Origin: Carposina sasakii
Lineage: Eukaryota > Arthropoda > Insecta > Lepidoptera > Carposinidae
DNA length: 64,000 bases
Direction of reading: 5' to 3'
Assembly: GCA_014607495.2 (NCBI GenBank)
Contig: CP053167.1
Span: forward strand, 3,224,001 to 3,288,000
Shown: positions 54,301 through 64,000 of the stretch, one piece after another
Numbering within the stretch: the stretch's first letter is position 1
Layout: each line of letters opens with the position of its first letter
The notes under the pieces: model-generated
The model's input: only the letters and a program-made list of their open reading frames with translations
The model's database searches: none
Told to the model about the DNA's origin: nothing
Translations under genes and position numbers: made by a program

Positions 54301-57300
54301 CACTGAAACAACGATATGTTAAAATTTACATACATATACAGGGTGTAAAAAGACAACGATGTTTTTTAATACCTCGTATTCTTTGTAAGATTATGATTAT
54401 TTTCGGAACCAACCCTCGGAAACGACAAAAAAATATTTAAAAAATATGAAAAAATACTGTCATTTTATTGCAAGCAATGTATTCGTTTGATGCTTAAAGT
54501 ACAAATGTACCTACAAAAGTAACATTATAACATGGTATCTAAAATGTTTGTTAACCGATTCCAGATGGACTTATGTAATAGTATATAATATTAATGTCCA
54601 AAGTTACATCAATATCTTGGAAACCCGTGGTTTCCCATGGGTGCTTCCATAGAAAAAAATTATAGTGATGTTACAAAGAATACAAGCAGGAAGATTATGA
54701 ACGACTTATAGGACGGCGAAACAATGGCAGACGTGGCTGTAGCCTGCTGGCATGTCCTGGGGTAGACCTATATCCAGTAGTGGACTGCATTAGGCAGATG
54801 TGTACCTAAATATATCAACATCTCTATGTTACCTCCTTCTTTGACTAGATACAGGTTCCTGTTGTCCTTGGCCTGTTTCTTATCTCCTTTCTGCAGGTTC
54901 TCTCTCTTGAGGGCCGGTTTAACTTGCACTAGCTGACCTTCAAGTTTCAGCTGATCGGGTGGCAGAGACAGGAATGTGTCTGCGTCTGTCTGGTTCTGTG
55001 GATATATACATATATACGGCATATACATTTACGGCATGATATATACCAACTGCTTCAACTTATCATGATGGGCAAAATACAGGGGACAAGACGAGTCGGA
55101 AGACGAAAAAAATCTTGGCTGCGAAACATTCGTGAGTGAATGTGGAGGAGCTGTTCCGAATGGCCAGGGACAAGTCTGCATTTAGTAAGCTGACGGCTGA
55201 CCTCCAGTAATGGAGTGCCACTACAAAAAGATACATATAATGGACGCCCGCGACTCTGTCCGCGTGGAGTGCAGAAACAACAAAATGTCGAAATATTTTT
55301 CTTGTAAAGTTTCATCAAAATCGGTCCAGCGGTTTGGCCTTGAAAGCATAACAGACAGACTTTTGCATTAATACTATTAGTATGGATACATAGATATTGA
55401 CACGGCTGTGTTCCCTAAATGGGAAAGCCTAAACTGCAGGATCCCAAGAAGGCCATGATTGGCATAGCATCGACAAGTTGCTAGCTAATCGCCCGGGAGA
55501 CTGTCCGTGTTCCTTAGTTGACTCATACGACATACACAGAAGGAAAACCACAAAATTATAATTACGAGGGCTGTTTGATAAGTCCTTTTAAAAACTATTT
55601 GTAAAACATTTTTTCTGGTAAATGGCGTTAACACTGGCAAGCACAATCTTTCAAATGAAGACTGTCAAAAATTCAGCAAAAAAAAACAAGTTTTTGTCAG
55701 TATAACCATTGTTTAACTGTGATCACTCGTAAATATTCAACAACTATGGAAAAAACTGAATTTCGTGCCGTTATAAAACATTTTTTTATGAAGGGTTGCA
55801 GTGCTGCCACAATAAAAACTGAACTTGATTCTGTTCATGGCACTAACGCACCAACGTTGCAGACTGTTTATAACTGGATAAATGATTTTAAACGTGGTCG
55901 GTCAAGCACATCTGATGCTCCACGCTCTGGTCGCCCAATCGAAGTCACTACTGAGGATGTTGTTGAAGAAGTCCATAATATTGTACTCGACGACCGCCGA
56001 GTGAAGGTGCGTGAAATAGCTGAGAACACAGGCATCTCCACTGAGCGAGTACATAAAATCCTGCATGAAGATTTGGGTATGACAAAGCTGTCTGCACGAT
56101 GGGTGCCACGTTTGTTGACAATCGAACAAAAACACGAAAGAAAGCGAATTTCAAAACTGTGTTTGGATATGATGAAGCGTAATCCTCGGAATTTTTTGAG
56201 TCGATTTGTCACTGTGGACGAAACTTGGGTCCATCATTATACACCTGAATCAAAACAGCAATCAAAACAATGGATGGCGACTGGTGAACGTGCCCCAAAG
56301 AAGGCCAAGACTGTTTTGTCGGCTGGAAAGGTCATGGCGACAGTCTTCTGGGATGGCGAAGAAATCATTATGATTGATTACTTGGAAAAGGGAAAGACTA
56401 TCACTGGCCGTTATTACGCAGAGTTATTGGACCGTTTTAATGCCGAATTGTTGGAAAAACGACCAAAATTGTCCCCCAAGAAAGTCCTCTTTCATCAAGA
56501 CAATGCCCCAGTGCACACGTCAACTATTGCAATGGCCAAAATCCACGAGTTGGGCTTCGAACTGGTTCCGCATGCTCCGTATTCGCCGGATCTAGCTCCG
56601 TGCGATTATTACCTATTCCCAAATCTGAAAAGATGGCTTGGAGGGCAAAAATTTTTGACAAATGAGGACTGCACGCTGTTGTAAACGCCTATTTTGAAGA
56701 CCTCGACAAAGTCGTTGGCGATGAACCATTGTGCACTCCGAAACTTGTACGACTCCCAAGTTTGCTCGTTGTGGTCAAACGCCGATAATATACCAAATAA
56801 AGAAGTCATTATTTTAGATATTTTTTTCCAAAATTATTGAGGGTACCTCGTCGCCACTGTTAGGTATGTAGGTTGGAGACAAGTGAAACAACCGGTAGTT
56901 GGTAGCGCACTGACGTGTATTCACAATAGCTCGATACAGTGGTGTGGGTAACCTCACACACATATATAACAACGTATTTTTTGGAGGGGATAAAAAAATT
57001 GGAAACTCGCTGGAACAAGTGTTTGGCCCTCAAAGGAGACTATGTTGAGAAATAAATGTAAATTGTTTAAAAAAAAAAAAAAAAATTACTTTTTAAAACG
57101 ACTTATCAAACAGCCCTCGTAAAAGCCACACAAAAATATACACAGTACTTATTGATAGCACTCGAAGAGGATTTACTGAAGTACCCATAGAAGACGAAAA
57201 AACGGCTCCTTTATTACCTAACTAGCAAAAGCAACGCGATAGCGAAAATTTTACAAAATTCGCTGATTGCTAATCAAATTCGTATTACGTAAATAAATTT

Positions 57301-60300
57301 CAGAGGAATTTTGACATATCAATAACATTGTACAATTTTCGCTATCGCATTGCTTCCGCTTTGCTTTTGCTAGAAACGTAATCAGCCTGCAGGATTCATA
57401 AAACTAACGCGGATGAAATGGCGGTCGCTATATACATTAAATCACATTAATATATATTAAAATAACGCCTCTTCCCCGGAGGGGTAGGCAGAGATCACGG
57501 ATCTCCATTTGCCACAGTCCTTACACAGCACTTTCTCTTCATCTACTGTCATGATATCCACACACGCTTCTATATTTCATCGCTTTAACCAAACGCAGAG
57601 TTCGAAATTATCAAGATAAATATTTTTTTGGATAATTATCTTGATAATTATCCGATAATTATCTGATAATTATCCTAGCTTATTCTCCATTTAACTTCTT
57701 GAAATTTTCTTTATTTATCAAGATAATTATCGTGATAATTATCATGATAATTATCAATGATAATTATCACTTCGAATCCTGCCAAACAGTTAACATAACT
57801 CACCACGAACTTAACAAATCCGGAACCTTTGGAGTGCTCAGTTAGTTTGTCGACACACACTAGAGCGTACTTCACTGGCCCCGTCTTCTCTGCAAAGTCC
57901 TTAAGCTGGTCATTGTCGATTTCAAACGGTATGCCCGTTATGAATACAGTGCAGCCATCTTCAGCGTCATTCAGCTTTACTCTGTAAATAATGCATAATT
58001 TAGTTTCTATGCTAATTCACAGAACATGTAATACAGGGTGTAACAAAAGGGGTGTGCTATGCGAAAAGCTATATAAATAGCCCACTAAAGGGAACTTACC
58101 TCGAAATCACCTGTTTTTTGTTTTTCTAAATAGTATGGAGAATTCCTACACAACTCAGGAATGTGATTTCGAATATTAAATTTTGAAAATAGGTTCTCTA
58201 CAGTGGGCTATTTACATAGCTTTTCGCTTAATATACCCTTTCTGTTACACCCTGTATAACAGTAGTACAGAATAGATAGCTCAGTGGTTAAGACGTGCGC
58301 CTTCCAAGCAGGGGCGTAAGTTCGATCCCAGTCACGGGCCTGTACCAATTAATTATAATATGTATATATTTTAATGTTGTAAAATTGTCACTCAGCTTGT
58401 GCCTCGGAATGCACGTAAACGTTGCACGTAAACCTGCGTGTTGAGAGTGACGGAATAGAGAGTGCATCTGTGTTTGCGCACATACTTGTGCACCTGGTTA
58501 ATCTCCGCACAGATTAGCCGCCTTGATCCGAGACATTATAAGAAATAATATAGACAGGTACAGCTTACGGCTTATGGCTTTTTTCAGATAGCCTATGTGA
58601 AGGGTAAAGTTGTCTTTATTTTAATCTTGTTTTAAACAAAGACAGCATCAACTTCATCCTTCAAATATGCTATGGGACCATTGAAAAAATCGGCCATTTA
58701 TGTTTTAAGTACTGTTGACATAAATACTACAAACAATTCTGTCAGGTGATATACAAACACATGTCATGTACACATTTGGTACATAATAAATAAACTCACC
58801 TTTTCTTTTCATAATCTGTATCAATTTGGCTCTGATTATCATCTTCATTGTCAGATCCATCATTCTCTTCCTCATCATCATCTTCTTCATCGACTTCCTC
58901 ACCATCATCGTCATCATCATCTTCTACATCTGAATCCTCATCGTCAGATTTTACTTTTTCACCATTATCATCATCGTCTTCGGAATCGGCACTATCATCT
59001 TCTTCATTATCTGACTCACTTTCACCTAAAAGTTAATGCATAGTAAAATAGCTGTGACTAGTCCTCATCGTCTTCATATTCATCTTCATGCTTTAAGCAT
59101 AAACGAGATCCTACAGCTACATTTAGCTTAAGTACTTAGTTGTGTTATAAATATAATATATAAAAATACATATAATAAAAATGTAACGGATCGCTATCTG
59201 TACATGGAAGACATATGAGAAAAAATATTATAGGAGACCTTTATCAACGCAATAGTATCCAAAACAATGATTTTTGGAATTTTTGTCTGTTTGTCTGTGC
59301 GTTTGTGCACGCTAATCTCAGAAACGGCTGAACCGATTTCGTTGCAGTTTTCAGGAATATATTGTGACAGGTCCCACTAAACATATAGTTAGTAGTACTT
59401 TTTATCACGGAAAAATGTTTTTTGGTATGAATTGAATGGTATTTCTGGTACTTTGTGGGTATAAATCTTTGGCTTGAGTAAAGTAATATGGTTTTTTTTT
59501 TACAAATTTGGCTATTTCAAATATATACAGACAGGGCAGTGGTAGGTTATTTAATGCTTTAAATAGGGGTTTACATGACTCGTCTGGTGCTATGCAACAG
59601 AGTGCTCTAATGCATTTTTTTTTTGCTATGACTATGAATGCCCTGTTTATATCAGTGCATTTTCCCCAAATTATTAGGCAATAACGTAAGACTGATTCAA
59701 CATAAGCAAAATAGGCCGTAAGAGCTGTAGCTTTTGTTGTTGTCTTTACTAATTTCTATAAAACAAATGAGAATCTGTTAATTTTATTACATGCATTATC
59801 CACATGTTGCTTCCAATCTAGCATATTATCTATTTCTATACCTAAAAACCTTACACTGTTTGCATGTTTTAATACTTGCCCTTTATAATTAATGTTAAAA
59901 TTTTTGTATATTGTTGAAGTTTATGTAACATGTCTTGTCAATGTTTGTTTTCATGTTATTAAAATCGAGCCAATTAACAATAGTCATTAATGTATTATTT
60001 ACGTCATGTTCGTGTTCAAGTATACTTTTTCGTTTGTTTGTTGTTACTATCACCGATACGTCGTCCGCAAAAATTATACTTTTATGATTAGTACAATATG
60101 GAAGGTCATTAATATAAATTAGGAATAGTAGTGGGCCTAATATGCTTCCTTGTGGAACACCATTTGAATTCAGATTTATATATTTCAACCATATTTTTGC
60201 TGTTTAGTTGGGTTATGTCTTTTTTCTGTAGTCCACGCGGAATGAGTCGCGGGCGTCCACTAGTATAAAAATAAACCGCTAAATGTGTTGCTAAGCACGA

Positions 60301-63300
60301 ATCTCGAGAACAGCTGAACCGATTTAGCAAATTTTTTTTAAATTTCTTGATGTACGAAGATGCTTCTTATGGAGAAAAATAAATTAAAAATACATGGAAA
60401 AGTAATAAAACAACACTTTTCTAAAGCGGCCACTCACGACGTTGTCCATGTGAAAGGGCATTACACCCATGCAAAGGGTGGATCCCTAGTAATCAATTAA
60501 AATATAAGCTTACTCTTAACTTCTGGCTTCAGTTCATCATTGGCTATGTTTAGTGGTGGCCCATCATCATCATCACTATCCGAGTCTTCCTTTTTAATGT
60601 CTTCCTCCAACTCTAACTGCTGGTTCACTTTATGTTGCATGTACTTGTCTTTAGCCACTGCCCAATCTACTGATATTGGCCGTCCTAGAATAAAAAATGT
60701 GATTTAACTTTTGCCTCTTTCAAATCAAACCTGTTTATCTAGTTATTCAGCACCCGTATGATGAATTTGGTGAGAGCGAAATGTCTTACTTTTAAACGTC
60801 AAATTAAGTACAGACAAATCTACAAAAGTAGATATACTAATTGTATAGAATAGAATATTTATTTCTGGAAGAAATGTGGTACATAACGATCTTATCATTT
60901 CGATAGAGTAATAATATTGGTATGTACTTTGCATGTAAAAAATAGACTTAATTAAATTAGAATAGACACTCGTTCTCGAGCCAGGACTGAATGAATTAGG
61001 GCTGATAGGAGTGGTTTGCAATCCCTTTTTACACACCAAGTAGAAACACTTGTCCTGTCTAGTTATTACTTAGGTCTGTGCATTTGACATTTAAAAGTGA
61101 GACATCTCGCTCTCACTAAATTCATCATACGGGTGCTGATTTACCTAAATTGTAAAGATTTGTTTACAAAATTATCACCAAAAATAAACTGTGTGGAAAG
61201 TTATACTTAAGTTAAACACTACTTTTGACAGAAAAGTATAAGGAATATCTGACAATTTAGACATTGTTTAGCTTAAATAAGCTTTTCGTTTTGATTGGTA
61301 AAAGCCCTAAGTAAATAACTTTAGTTTAACTTTGAAACAAAATATTATCACAATGATTATTTGTTTATGTATGTACAGTTTAACACAAATTGTTAGATTC
61401 AACCATGAAGAAGGTATAAAAGAGGAGGTGGGACTATGAAGTGAGTGGTGTGGCAATAGTGTGGCCATGACGTCATGATAGGGGCGGAGCTTCAGCACCA
61501 GTGTAACGCAGTAGCTGTAACCACAAGCTTGTGCTGTAAAATGTAACCGTATTAAAATTACAAAGACACTAGGGCTTTTATCAGGGCACTTTTTTTTAGT
61601 AAAACTTAGTATAATATTACAATCTAGTGATGAGTAATTGCACTAGTAACACAATCTTGAACCATATTGATAATGAGCAAGTAGTTTGACTAGCCATTAC
61701 AAGGTGGTTTCTATGTAATTAGGCAGGGCTATAGTGTTCAATGCTCCCCTTGTCCCATACTTCACCCTCGCTCCCCTGCACACTATTTTTGTATGAAAAT
61801 ATACTTAGCCACTATTACTTTTATTTCATCTACATGGGTTCAACTCACCTAGAAAAGGTTTCATATTAGTATTTAATAATGCCTTCTGTGCCATAGGAAT
61901 ATTTTTAAAATGAATAAACGCACAGCCCACCAGTTTTCCATCTGGTTTCTTCAGGAGTTTGGCCTCTAATACATTTCCGTAAGGTTCAAAATGCTCTTTC
62001 AATGACTCTTCAGTAGCTTTAAAAGATATATTACGGACTATGAGTCTGGCATTTCTATTCACCCTCTGTTTGTTTTTCTCTTCATTTTTCACCTCTTGTT
62101 TAGTTTTTTCTTCTAAAATAAAAAACAACAATTTTTATTTAGTCAGGCTGCCAACACTTCATTAAATTTATAAATACACACACATCAACACATGTCTGAA
62201 CAATGGGGAAGCCAGAACCAAATGCATACATACATATAATCACACCTTTATCCCTTACGGGGTAGGCAGAGCACCAAGGGCCGATAGAACCACATGGTGC
62301 CACTTCTTTTTTTTTTTTTTTTTTTTTATTATTGACAAGCACAACAGGTAACTACCAACGCAACATTATTGATACATTATTTATCAGATCTTATAACTAG
62401 GTCCTTACCCTAAGTGTGCCTATACGGCATGGCAAACGTGACAGTATCTAGTGTTAGTAACTTAAAATCTAACATGCACATGCATACTTATTCTATGGTT
62501 AGTACACGTTACATATGGAAATTATAATAAGAAATTCTTCTTCTGTCCAATTTTGAGGGTATAGTTGAGATGTACAAGTTCGGTTAGTAGTGACAGGTGG
62601 TCAGCTCATCGCCTACAAAACACCAAGACCCTCTTGTCCCTCTACTGACTTGTACAGTATGCCCGGGAAGATAAGCAGCTGTAGTATTATACTTTTTTTT
62701 TTCACTCCCAGAGCAGCGTAGAAGAATGCATGCAAGGGATAATACAACCATGTTAAGAATAGTGGGGTCAGTAACAAGTTGCTAGCTCATTACCTGAAAG
62801 AATTCCCATATGTAAGAGTTGGTTCATATCTGAGGGAAAATCCATCACATATATTTGTCGGTCGTGTTACGTCAGAACAGGCAAATATATGACAAAACAT
62901 TCAACCTTTCACACTCAAGCGATGACATGTTAGTGTGTTTGCCTGTACGTGGAGATACACTCAACACATTTTCCATAAGATATGAACCGACCCTAAATAA
63001 CTTAAGTAGTTCACTCTTACAAGAACCATGGAAGAAGATGCTACTGATGTATTCTATTGAATTTATAAAATAATACTGTTCATATTTATACTGAAGTATT
63101 TGGAGACAAAGAATAAGATGGGAGCATGAAATGAGAAAGGCAGCAGGAGGTACTTGGAGGAGATGTGCCATGGACAGGAAGAAGTGGAGAATTCTGGGAG
63201 AGGCCTTTGCCAAAGGGCAAGCTGACAAAGAAGAGTAAATCATTAATTGTAAAATATATAAGTAAATTCATGTCAGAGGAAGGGCTAAAATAAATAAATA

Positions 63301-64000
63301 AATTTGGAATGGAAATAATCACAAAGTAGGTAGGTAGCTTTCTCCTCAAGCTTAAGATTAATGGAGGTCAGTTATATTTGCCTACCCCTTAATAAAATAT
63401 AATGTATGGTATTTAACTATTTACTATTTAATTTACATACTTTTTGATGGGATTTCACCTTCATCATTTGATAACACACTACTTGTCCGTTTCCTTGGTG
63501 CATCATTTTGAGGCTCTTCAGTGTACTTGTTTTTGGGGACTGCCCAAGATACGTAAATATTACGACCTAAAAAATACATATATCATTTTAATTTACTATC
63601 CTAGTTAATGGAAAAGAGAAAGCGCTATACTACACCCCAATTCCGTTAAAAGCTTACAAGTTAAAGGAGCCGAAATGGAACTTTTGTTTAAGCACTCTAA
63701 GAAGTATTAAACACAATTATACAAATGATAAATCGTGAATTTAGCAGGACTTTGTCAAACAGTAGGATAATAGGCTATTGAAAAACCTTCTAAATGAGAA
63801 ACATCTTTTACATCTCGAATCTTTTATTTACACAGGTCGTGACCGAACCTCAATTTTTCCTCAAATTGCTCCATTACTTTGTTTACATACCTAAGAATGG
63901 TTTTTTGTTAGTGGCAGCCAGAGCCTTATTTGCCATAGGCACATGCGTATAATGCACAAAACCACAACCAACAAGCCTTCCATCGGGTCTCTTGAGAAGT
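51350..64000 (-). CDS. RBM28: RNA-binding protein 28 (RBM28/Nop4 family), 3' eleven exons
   Basis: Exons (minus strand, 5' to 3'): 64000-63891 (cut by the edge), 63566-63441, 62112-61849, 60684-60514, 59025-58800, 57981-57804, 54995-54833, 54302-54197, 53541-53377, 53043-52944, 51991-51350. All introns are GT-AG and the phases add up. Order: end of an RRM (VGCGFVHYTHVPMANKAL; GRNIYVSWAVPKNKY), a second RRM (ARLIVRNISFKATEESLKEH; GRPISVDWAVAKDKY), an acidic exon, RRM (GCTVFITGIPFEIDNDQL), the conserved AGTKAAVGVSSSDMAKR block, a last RRM (RYRLVVSNLPANCNDATLRN; SKGYGFVMFMRHEDAL; RPIVSFSIEDR) and a basic, Gly/Asn/Gln-rich tail ending FNDVL. RBM28 acts in the nucleolus in large ribosomal subunit assembly. 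The introns hold many transposons. Confidence 0.9.
52286..52312 (+). repeat. TG dinucleotide microsatellite
   Basis: About 12 TG units within an RBM28 intron. Confidence 0.8.
52445..52750 (-). mobile_element. Helitron-like repeat, inverted
   Basis: Begins (inverted 3' end) ACTAGTGGACGCCCGCGACT, a CTAGT terminus preceded by a GC-rich hairpin typical of lepidopteran Helitrons. The interior GTTCAGCCGTTTCTGAGATT and AAACGCACAGACGAACAGAC recur inverted at 59280-59345. In an RBM28 intron. Confidence 0.55.
53302..53354 (-). repeat. partial duplicate of an RBM28 exon in the next intron
   Basis: GGCTGCCCGCAGCGGTCTTG and the following 32 bases repeat 53446-53498, inside the exon 53541-53377, with a single A/G difference. 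The copy has no splice sites of its own that I can see. Confidence 0.85.
53668..53795 (+). repeat. SINE-like repeat (GGGGTAGGCAGAGC family)
   Basis: TAATCACGCCTTTATCCC, ACGGGGTAGGCAGAGCAC, TGGTGCCACTTCTGACC and GTACAAGTTCGGTTAGTAG; same family as 48675 and 62225, with a diverged relative at 57466. Confidence 0.7.
54081..54140 (+). repeat. tRNA-derived SINE head
   Basis: GAGCTGGTGTAGTCTGTTGG (A-box-like) and GGATTCGAATCC (B box). Short, no tail recognised. Confidence 0.5.
54339..54676. repeat. CAGGGTG-ended element, diverged copy 3
   Basis: Starts CAGGGTGTAAAAAGACAACG. Near 54612-54672 GGAAACC..TGG.TTCCCA.GG.TGCTTCCAT.GA matches copies 1 and 2. No right terminus found. Confidence 0.5.
55242..55386 (-). 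mobile_element. short Helitron-like repeat, inverted
   Basis: On the minus strand it starts TCCATACTAATAGTATTAAT and ends CCACGCGGACAGAGTCGCGG then GCGTCCATTAT, with the CTAGT end mutated. Both ends match lepidopteran Helitrons. In an RBM28 intron. Confidence 0.6.
55565..57119 (+). mobile_element. mariner element
   Basis: Ends CGAGGGCTGTTTGATAAGTC and, inverted, CGAGGGCTGTTTGATAAGTC, flanked by TA (55563-55564 and 57120-57121). 1.55 kb. Lies in an RBM28 intron in the opposite orientation to the gene. A poly-A run is near 57070. Confidence 0.9.
55746..56797 (+). pseudogene. mariner transposase, one frameshift near the C-terminus
   Basis: ATG 55746 (MEKTEFRAVIKHFFMKG). N-terminal paired helix-turn-helix, then D,D34D core: VTVDETWVHHYTPESKQQSK, VLFHQDNAPVHTS and YSPDLAPCDYYLFPNLK. 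A one-base shift near 56675 truncates it after about 313 residues; the next frame continues VVNAYFEDLDKVVGDE to about 56797, giving the usual length near 350. Confidence 0.85.
57223..57382. mobile_element. MITE with CTAGCAAAAGC inverted ends
   Basis: 160 bp. ATTACCTAACTAGCAAAAGC at the left and its near complement at the right, with GCGATAGCGAAAATT just inside both ends. Fragments occur at 26793 and 27848. Confidence 0.7.
57466..57585 (+). repeat. diverged SINE-like repeat
   Basis: CGCCTCTTCCCCGGAGGGGTAGGCAGAGA resembles the core of the 53668 family; remainder unlike. Only the core supports the call. Confidence 0.35.
57610..57780. repeat. array of the palindrome GATAATTATC
   Basis: Eight exact copies of the 10-bp palindrome GATAATTATC in two clusters (about 57635-57675 and 57720-57778), with 1-2 bp spacers, 25 bp before an RBM28 exon boundary. 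Confidence 0.85.
58033..58256. mobile_element. palindromic MITE with ACAGGGTGTAACA ends
   Basis: ACAGGGTGTAACA at left and TGTTACACCCTGT at right. The arms continue as inverted copies (GAAAAGCTATATAAATAGCC with GGCTATTTACATAGCTTTTC). About 225 bp, in an RBM28 intron. Confidence 0.8.
58274..58345 (+). repeat. tRNA-derived SINE head
   Basis: ATAGCTCAGTGGTTAAGACG (A box) and GTTCGATCCCAGTCACGGGC (B box). Pairing of the arms is partial, so a SINE is preferred to a tRNA gene. Confidence 0.55.
59160..60262 (+). mobile_element. Helitron-like repeat carrying a LINE fragment
   Basis: The left part (59200-59420) is the inverse of the repeat at 52490-52740. The right part (60217-60262) reads GTCCACGCGGAATGAGTCGC then GGGCGTCCACTAGT, the Helitron 3' end. 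Between them, 59425-60210 is non-LTR retrotransposon sequence on the minus strand without a poly-A tail. Confidence 0.5.
59425..60210 (-). pseudogene. non-LTR retrotransposon (jockey/CR1-like) RT fragment
   Basis: On the minus strand: NGVPQGSILGPLLFLIYIND then SIIFADDVSVIVTT (catalytic ADD), NWLDFNNMKTNIDKT, SVRFLGIEIDNMLDWKQHVD and, with breaks, VESVLRYCLIIWGKCT, RALCCIAPDESCKPLF and EIAKFVKKK. Both ends are truncated; no endonuclease domain. Confidence 0.7.
60263..60494 (+). mobile_element. Helitron-like repeat
   Basis: TATAAAAATAAACCGCTAAATG then CTCGAGAACAGCTGAACCGA, ending GGATCCCTAGT; same family as 29031-29313. It abuts the previous Helitron 3' end. Confidence 0.45.
60748..61138. mobile_element. 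MITE with about 65-bp inverted ends
   Basis: CAGCACCCGTATGATGAATT at left, inverted at right ending 61138, with the match extending about 65 bp (GTGAGAGCGA, TTTTAAA). ATT flanks both sides (60745-60747 and 61139-61141). 391 bp, in an RBM28 intron. Confidence 0.75.
61139..61848. other. RBM28 intron, possible small TIR pair
   Basis: TAAAAGCCCTA near 61302 and TAGGGCTTTTA near 61571 form an 11-bp inverted pair about 280 bp apart; too short to be sure. Otherwise nothing recognised. Confidence 0.35.
62225..62600 (+). repeat. SINE-like repeat interrupted by a poly-T-led insertion
   Basis: The family of 53668 (TTTATCCCTTACGGGGTAGG; GGTGCCACTTCT) is split after CACTTCT. About 240 bp led by a run of T (62307 on) intervenes, then TGTCCAATTTTGAGGGTATA resumes. 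The T run is the poly-A tail of a minus-strand retroposon. Confidence 0.65.
62601..63440. other. RBM28 intron, nothing recognised
   Basis: AT-rich intron sequence; no coding or terminal-repeat signal identified. Confidence 0.4.

Noticed and set aside
58274..58345. Functional tRNA gene
   Set aside because: Acceptor arms pair poorly and the context is an intron full of repeats.
58848..59036. Serine-rich plus-strand frame
   Set aside because: It is the antisense of the acidic RBM28 exon (59025-58800); the minus strand has splice sites and matching phases.
61302..61581. MITE bounded by TAAAAGCCCTA
   Set aside because: An 11-bp inverted pair without a clear target duplication is too weak for a confident call.

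Overview
This is eukaryotic DNA from an insect, most likely a moth or butterfly. The one host gene has many short GT-AG introns. The repeats include Helitron termini of the lepidopteran kind, tRNA-headed SINEs, and piggyBac, P, Harbinger, mariner, pogo, hAT, Penelope, BEL and gypsy elements. No bacterial signals, CRISPR arrays or rRNA genes were seen.

Layout. 1-6.2 kb: a pogo-like transposon (TA duplication) whose transposase stop codon was hit by a piggyBac (TTAA), then a TIR element and a P-element relic. 7-8.5 kb: the 5' end of a gypsy element. 9.05-19.87 kb: a large PIF/Harbinger element containing a second, better preserved Harbinger, a Helitron piece and a gypsy element reduced to gag-protease. 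21.06-26.67 kb: a decayed gypsy element with apparently identical LTRs, a 61-bp hairpin repeat array and a deleted third Harbinger. 26.7-29.3 kb: hAT, piggyBac and Helitron fragments.

29.34-44.71 kb: a DNA element bounded by two 435-bp inverted repeats. Its only gene is a long protein whose C-terminal half carries the acidic-residue pattern of FEN1/XPG nucleases. I see no DDE transposase of its own in it. A 4.9-kb gypsy element, a 3.9-kb inverted Penelope insertion and a 364-bp TIR element have each split this gene; all three sites can be read from their target duplications. This is the most unusual system in the window.

44.73-47.45 kb: a pogo/Tigger-type element with an uninterrupted 602-residue transposase frame. 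47.5-51.2 kb: SINE, BEL/Pao, hAT and pogo remnants. 51.35-64 kb: the host gene, on the minus strand, encoding the nucleolar RNA-binding protein RBM28 (yeast Nop4). Eleven exons are in the window with consistent splice phases. Its introns hold a mariner, Helitrons, MITEs and SINE-like repeats, and one RRM-coding exon pair appears duplicated.

Most mobile genes are broken, often by single-base indels, some of them in A or T runs. Coordinates of repeat edges were read by eye and may be off by a few bases.
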